From the NCBI GenBank assembly GCA_007124395.1, contig SLFF01000261.1:1-7418 (forward strand): DNA of 7,418 bases, given 5' to 3'. Below are positions 5,192-7,418 of this stretch, piece after piece. The position numbers were made by a program, and so were the translations under genes. This DNA is from Thermomicrobiaceae bacterium (GTDB taxonomy: Bacteria; Chloroflexota; Chloroflexia; Thermomicrobiales; Thermomicrobiaceae). The notes beneath the pieces were generated by a model. It saw only the letters and a program-made list of their open reading frames with translations, ran no database searches and was not told where the DNA came from. Each line of letters begins with the position of its first letter. The first letter of the stretch is position 1.

Positions 5192-6211
5192 TTGTTACGT
5201 CCAGACAAAGAGGGCCGGAGATTCGATCCGGATAAGCTGTTGCGAGCACCATTGACCCGCCGGGCATTCGTGGCTGGAGGGCTGGCGACGCTCGTTGCTG
5301 CCTGTTCACGGGATTCCGGAGACGACGATCAAGCGGAGGAAGCCGCACCGACGGTCGATGAGACCGAGGGGCTCTCTGCCGAAACACCGACCGCGATGCC
5401 TGAACCAACCGAACCGCCGGAACCCGAGCCTACGGCGACCCAGGTGCCGCCGACACCGGTGCCGCCGATTCCCGTTCCAGAACCCACACCTCCACCACCG
5501 GAGCCGACGCCGACACCGGTGCCGCAGCTCTCAATGTTCCAGCAGCTGAATCAGAGCTCAGCCTGGGAAGGTGCGGTTCGAACCCCGGCCGGTCACATTA
5601 TGGGTCGGGTGAACAATGGATCACTGAACATCAGATCAGAGCCAGATATCGACGCTGATGTCGTCAGTACCACCTATGCGGGCCACACGCTTCAGATTTA
5701 CGATGTTGTTCAGGGGTACCCGGTCGATGGCGATGATCGCTGGTTTCAGGTGGGCTCTAACGAATACGTCGCCGGAGCGCTGATGGAGCCGTTCGTGGCA
5801 TCGACCCCGCCCGAGACGTTCGAGGACATGTGGCTGGACGTCAATCTGTCGAACTTTTACGCAGTGGTCTACAATTGGGGCACTCCAAGGTACGGAGCAA
5901 TCATCACTGCTGGTCGAGGAGATCGGACTCCCATCGGCACGTTCCAGGTCATGTACCGTGTGCCCAGCGACACGATGGATTCGGCCACGGTCGGTATCGA
6001 AGAGGGTGATCCGGAATACTACTACCTCGAAGACGTTCGATATGTTCAGTACTTCAAGGATGGCGGCTATGCCGTTCACGGAAACTATTGGAGCGAGCCG
6101 CAGAACTTCGGGCGATTCTCCAGTAATGGCTGCGTCAGCCTCAAGAATCACGATGCGGAATGGGTCTGGGAGCTGACCGACGTTGGCTCGGTAGTCAATA
6201 TTCACTTCTAG
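5192..6211 (+). CDS. Tat-exported lipoprotein L,D-transpeptidase with SH3 domain (YkuD family)
   Basis: The 339-residue protein would cross-link or modify peptidoglycan stem peptides outside the cell. Its N-terminus has a twin-arginine motif (LTRRAFVAGG, Arg23-Arg24), a short hydrophobic core and a lipobox LVAAC (Cys38), predicting Tat export and lipid anchoring. Residues 40-112 are acidic, then Pro/Thr-rich, a flexible spacer. Residues about 138-200 form a bacterial SH3 domain (GSLNIRSEPDIDADVV...WFQVGSNEYVAG). Residues 212-339 are the YkuD catalytic domain: TPIGTFQV (246-253), AVHG (294-297) and SSNGCVSL (310-317) with the nucleophile Cys314. The common S-H-G-C motif is S-N-G-C here, and the usual Arg after Cys-Ile/Val is Ser, as in some Chloroflexota relatives I recall. 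The TTG start is supported by AGAGAGG (5178-5184) 7 nt upstream and by the correct placement of the Tat motif; no ATG or GTG fits. It is preceded by a 267-nt gap, so it is probably transcribed on its own. Confidence 0.9.
   Translation: MLRPDKEGRRFDPDKLLRAPLTRRAFVAGGLATLVAACSRDSGDDDQAEEAAPTVDETEGLSAETPTAMPEPTEPPEPEPTATQVPPTPVPPIPVPEPTPPPPEPTPTPVPQLSMFQQLNQSSAWEGAVRTPAGHIMGRVNNGSLNIRSEPDIDADVVSTTYAGHTLQIYDVVQGYPVDGDDRWFQVGSNEYVAGALMEPFVASTPPETFEDMWLDVNLSNFYAVVYNWGTPRYGAIITAGRGDRTPIGTFQVMYRVPSDTMDSATVGIEEGDPEYYYLEDVRYVQYFKDGGYAVHGNYWSEPQNFGRFSSNGCVSLKNHDAEWVWELTDVGSVVNIHF
5448..5525 (+). repeat. Two 18-bp exact direct repeats in the Pro/Thr-rich linker
   Basis: CGCCGACACCGGTGCCGC occurs at 5448-5465 and again at 5508-5525, exactly 60 bases apart and in the same reading frame. 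Both copies encode the Pro-Thr-Pro-Val-Pro part of the linker. This is coding low-complexity sequence that can change length by slippage or recombination, not a mobile or CRISPR repeat. Confidence 0.75.
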
Positions 6212-6230
6212 TTCAACGGAGTCTTCCGGT

Positions 6231-6246
6231 GCGGCCCCGGCGCCGC
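6231..6246 (+). terminator. Short GC-rich hairpin after the L,D-transpeptidase gene
   Basis: GCGGC (6231-6235) can pair with GCCGC (6242-6246) around cccggc, 20 bases after the stop codon. No T-run follows, so it is at best a weak terminator. The remainder of the gap to 6340 holds nothing recognisable apart from the next gene's ribosome-binding site. Confidence 0.25.
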
Positions 6247-6340
6247 GGATGTAAGCGCGATCACAGTGCTGCTGGCATGAGTCAGAGTACGATCACGTTA
6301 ACGGCAATCCGCATTAGCAAGCCAGACCGGAGGCACTATC

Positions 6341-6808
6341 GTGATGTCGAGCCAACTGCAACGGATGATCGTATACGGACTCGGTGCCGGGTTGGTGAGC
6401 TTTCTGGTACTGGCAATCAGTACCACGATCATCCCCAACCCGATCTTCCCGCGAGAAGAGGCTGTACGCATCTTTGATTATGTCGTGCTGGGAATCGTCA
6501 CCGCGCTCGCTATCGGCCTGGGCGTGACCTACGCGATGCCGAAGAGCTGCCCGCTTCAACGCAACAAGCTGTACTCCGGTGGTGCGCTGGCGTTTCTCGC
6601 AATCGGCTGCCCTGTCTGTAACGTCGCCGTCGTTGCGCTGATTGGAACTGGCGGCGCAATGGCCTGGTTTGCTCCGGTTCAACCACTAATCGGAATCGCA
6701 GCAATCGGGATGCTCTCGTTCGCCCTGGCGATCCAGATTCGAGACATCCGACGGGCTCAGTCGCCTCCTGTGGTGAGCACACCCGCCCGATCAACCAGTA
6801 CCAGCTAG
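6341..6808 (+). CDS. Small four-helix membrane protein with Cys-Pro-Val-Cys motif, function unknown
   Basis: The 155-residue protein has hydrophobic segments at about residues 9-31, 46-66, 80-104 and 111-133, then a basic, Ser/Thr/Pro-rich tail likely in the cytoplasm. The third segment contains AIGCPVCNVAVVALIGTGG with Cys90 and Cys93 in a CxxC at the membrane face; Cys70 lies in the loop before it (PKSCPLQRNKL). I recall similar unnamed membrane proteins in Chloroflexota and Actinomycetota with the same Gly-Cys-Pro-x-Cys-Asn followed by Trp-Phe-Ala-Pro-x-Gln-Pro. The CxxC suggests thiol redox or metal binding, but no activity is established. The GTG at 6341 has an ideal GGAGG (6329-6333) 7 nt upstream; the ATG directly after it (6344) is the alternative. 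The gene follows a 129-nt gap, so it probably has its own promoter. Confidence 0.78.
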   Translation: MMSSQLQRMIVYGLGAGLVSFLVLAISTTIIPNPIFPREEAVRIFDYVVLGIVTALAIGLGVTYAMPKSCPLQRNKLYSGGALAFLAIGCPVCNVAVVALIGTGGAMAWFAPVQPLIGIAAIGMLSFALAIQIRDIRRAQSPPVVSTPARSTSTS

Positions 6809-6935
6809 AACTGTCACATTTCTGCTATGTACCGGTGAACTTCTCATCGGCTCTGATGCGCATCCACTGCTATGAATGAATCAGACAACTGAATTATCCG
6901 GGGCTCCGGTCCCGACACGCAATGCGAGGTGCGCT

Positions 6936-7340
6936 ATGCGATTCTTTAACAATCTCCCCTGGATCGGCCTGGGTGGGTTTATGATCCTCCACGGCTTTGC
7001 TCATTCGCCGGCGATTCTCGGCTCCTGGAATCTCCTGTCCATCGATGACGTCTCACGGCAACCAAACTTCCTGCTCACGAACGTCAGTGAAGGCACTCTG
7101 TACGTTCTCGGCGGGATCTGGTTCCTGGCGGCGCTCAGCTTTGTCATCGCTGGAATTGGGGTGCTTCGAAAGGCATTCTGGTGGCCGATGATGACCGCGA
7201 TCGCACTGGTCTTGTCATTCTCGATGACGATCCTCTGGCGACAGGATGCGGCGATCGGCCTTGTTCTGAATGGTGGCTTCATGGCGGTTCTGATGGCGAT
7301 GTATCTCATGGGTCAGCTCGAAGAGCGCAAGTTCGCCTGA
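6936..7340 (+). CDS. Small four-helix membrane protein with His-Gly-Phe-Ala-His motif, function unknown
   Basis: The 134-residue protein has four predicted helices (about residues 8-28, 55-76, 84-101, 106-125). The first carries LHGFAH (His19, His23), and the end of the third reads ILWRQDAAIGLVLN. This layout (a His-Gly-x-x-His in helix 1, Trp-Phe-Leu-Ala-Ala in helix 2, Trp-Trp-Pro before helix 3, Asp-Ala-x-x-Gly before helix 4) resembles a family of small membrane proteins that I recall as hypothetical or mislabelled ABC permease in high-GC bacteria. No function can be assigned; the two histidines could bind a metal or heme. I chose ATG 6936 because GAGGTG (6926-6931) sits just upstream and the hydrophobic segment then starts at residue 8. 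An in-frame ATG at 6876 would add 20 polar residues without a ribosome-binding site. Confidence 0.75.
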   Translation: MRFFNNLPWIGLGGFMILHGFAHSPAILGSWNLLSIDDVSRQPNFLLTNVSEGTLYVLGGIWFLAALSFVIAGIGVLRKAFWWPMMTAIALVLSFSMTILWRQDAAIGLVLNGGFMAVLMAMYLMGQLEERKFA

Positions 7341-7363
7341 CGGCGTAGAACAGGGTCTGCCCC

Positions 7364-7418
7364 ATGAACGTAGAGCGGCTTCGCACATCGCTGATTCTCT
7401 CGACCGTCGTGCTGGTTC
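7364..7418 (+). CDS. Start of a membrane or secreted protein (3' end outside window)
   Basis: An ATG at 7364, 8 nt after AGGG (7352-7355) and 23 nt after the preceding stop, opens a frame that reaches the window edge. The 18 visible residues are MNVERLRTSLILSTVVLV: a short charged N-terminus, then the beginning of a hydrophobic stretch, as in a signal peptide or first membrane helix. The tight spacing suggests co-transcription with the preceding four-helix protein. Too little is present for a family call. Confidence 0.5.
   Translation, partial: MNVERLRTSLILSTVVLV

Noticed and set aside
5055..5255. 66-codon plus-strand frame before the L,D-transpeptidase, considered as a RiPP precursor for the radical SAM enzyme
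   Set aside because: It starts with TTG without a ribosome-binding site, overlaps the L,D-transpeptidase start by over 60 bases, and has no leader/core organisation or repeated target residues; no other candidate peptide was seen near the enzyme.
5390..5530. Repetitive CCG/ACC-rich block as a possible tandem-repeat or CRISPR-like element
   Set aside because: It is the in-frame Pro/Thr linker of the L,D-transpeptidase, without regular spacers.
6876..6935. N-terminal extension of the 134-residue membrane protein
   Set aside because: No ribosome-binding site before ATG 6876 and 20 polar residues of no recognisable kind; ATG 6936 has GAGGTG upstream.

Overview
The window is GC-rich bacterial DNA with all of its confident genes on the plus strand. 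Several traits fit a Chloroflexota (Thermomicrobia-like) aerobe: a Bacillus-type heme A synthase with two cysteine pairs, a Tat-exported Pro/Thr-rich lipoprotein L,D-transpeptidase with an SH3 domain, an OB-fold protein of the kind I recall from Thermomicrobia secreted nucleases, and small polytopic membrane proteins. This taxonomic guess is inference, with no marker gene to confirm it.

Left edge (1-925): the tail of an unidentified gene overlaps a family-4 glycosyltransferase that stops after 156 codons, where the family normally needs about 350-400. Straight after the stop lies the 3' part of an unrelated OB-fold gene that has lost its 5' end. The break sits on a GATCGATC at 568-575, and leucine codon use changes across it. 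Either a deletion or transfer fused two loci, or the contig is chimeric here; the first ~570 bases should be interpreted separately. Between 913 and about 1178, on the minus strand, there is a frameshifted coiled-coil remnant converging on the OB-fold gene.

Centre (1178-4924): a near-perfect palindrome is followed by a leader with small competing hairpins and then a compact four-gene unit: (1) a stand-alone DUF542 (ScdA N-terminal type) protein; (2) a 12-helix NnrS / heme-copper-oxidase-subunit-I-like membrane protein; (3) heme A synthase CtaA; (4) a radical SAM/SPASM enzyme with the C-terminal signature of the heme-biosynthesis enzymes NirJ/AhbD. Gaps are 2 nt, 42 nt and a 4-nt overlap, so they are probably co-transcribed. 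Taken together they suggest a heme-handling and nitric-oxide/respiratory-stress cassette, in which a tetrapyrrole-modifying enzyme is made in step with heme A synthase. This is the most interesting part of the window.

Right (4925-7418): a 267-nt non-coding gap with weak stem-loops leads to a TTG-started Tat lipoprotein L,D-transpeptidase (cell-wall cross-linking). Then come two small four-helix membrane proteins, one with a conserved-looking Gly-Cys-Pro-Val-Cys-Asn motif and one with His-Gly-Phe-Ala-His, and the first 18 codons of another membrane or secreted protein cut by the window edge. No tRNA, rRNA, insertion sequence or CRISPR array was seen.
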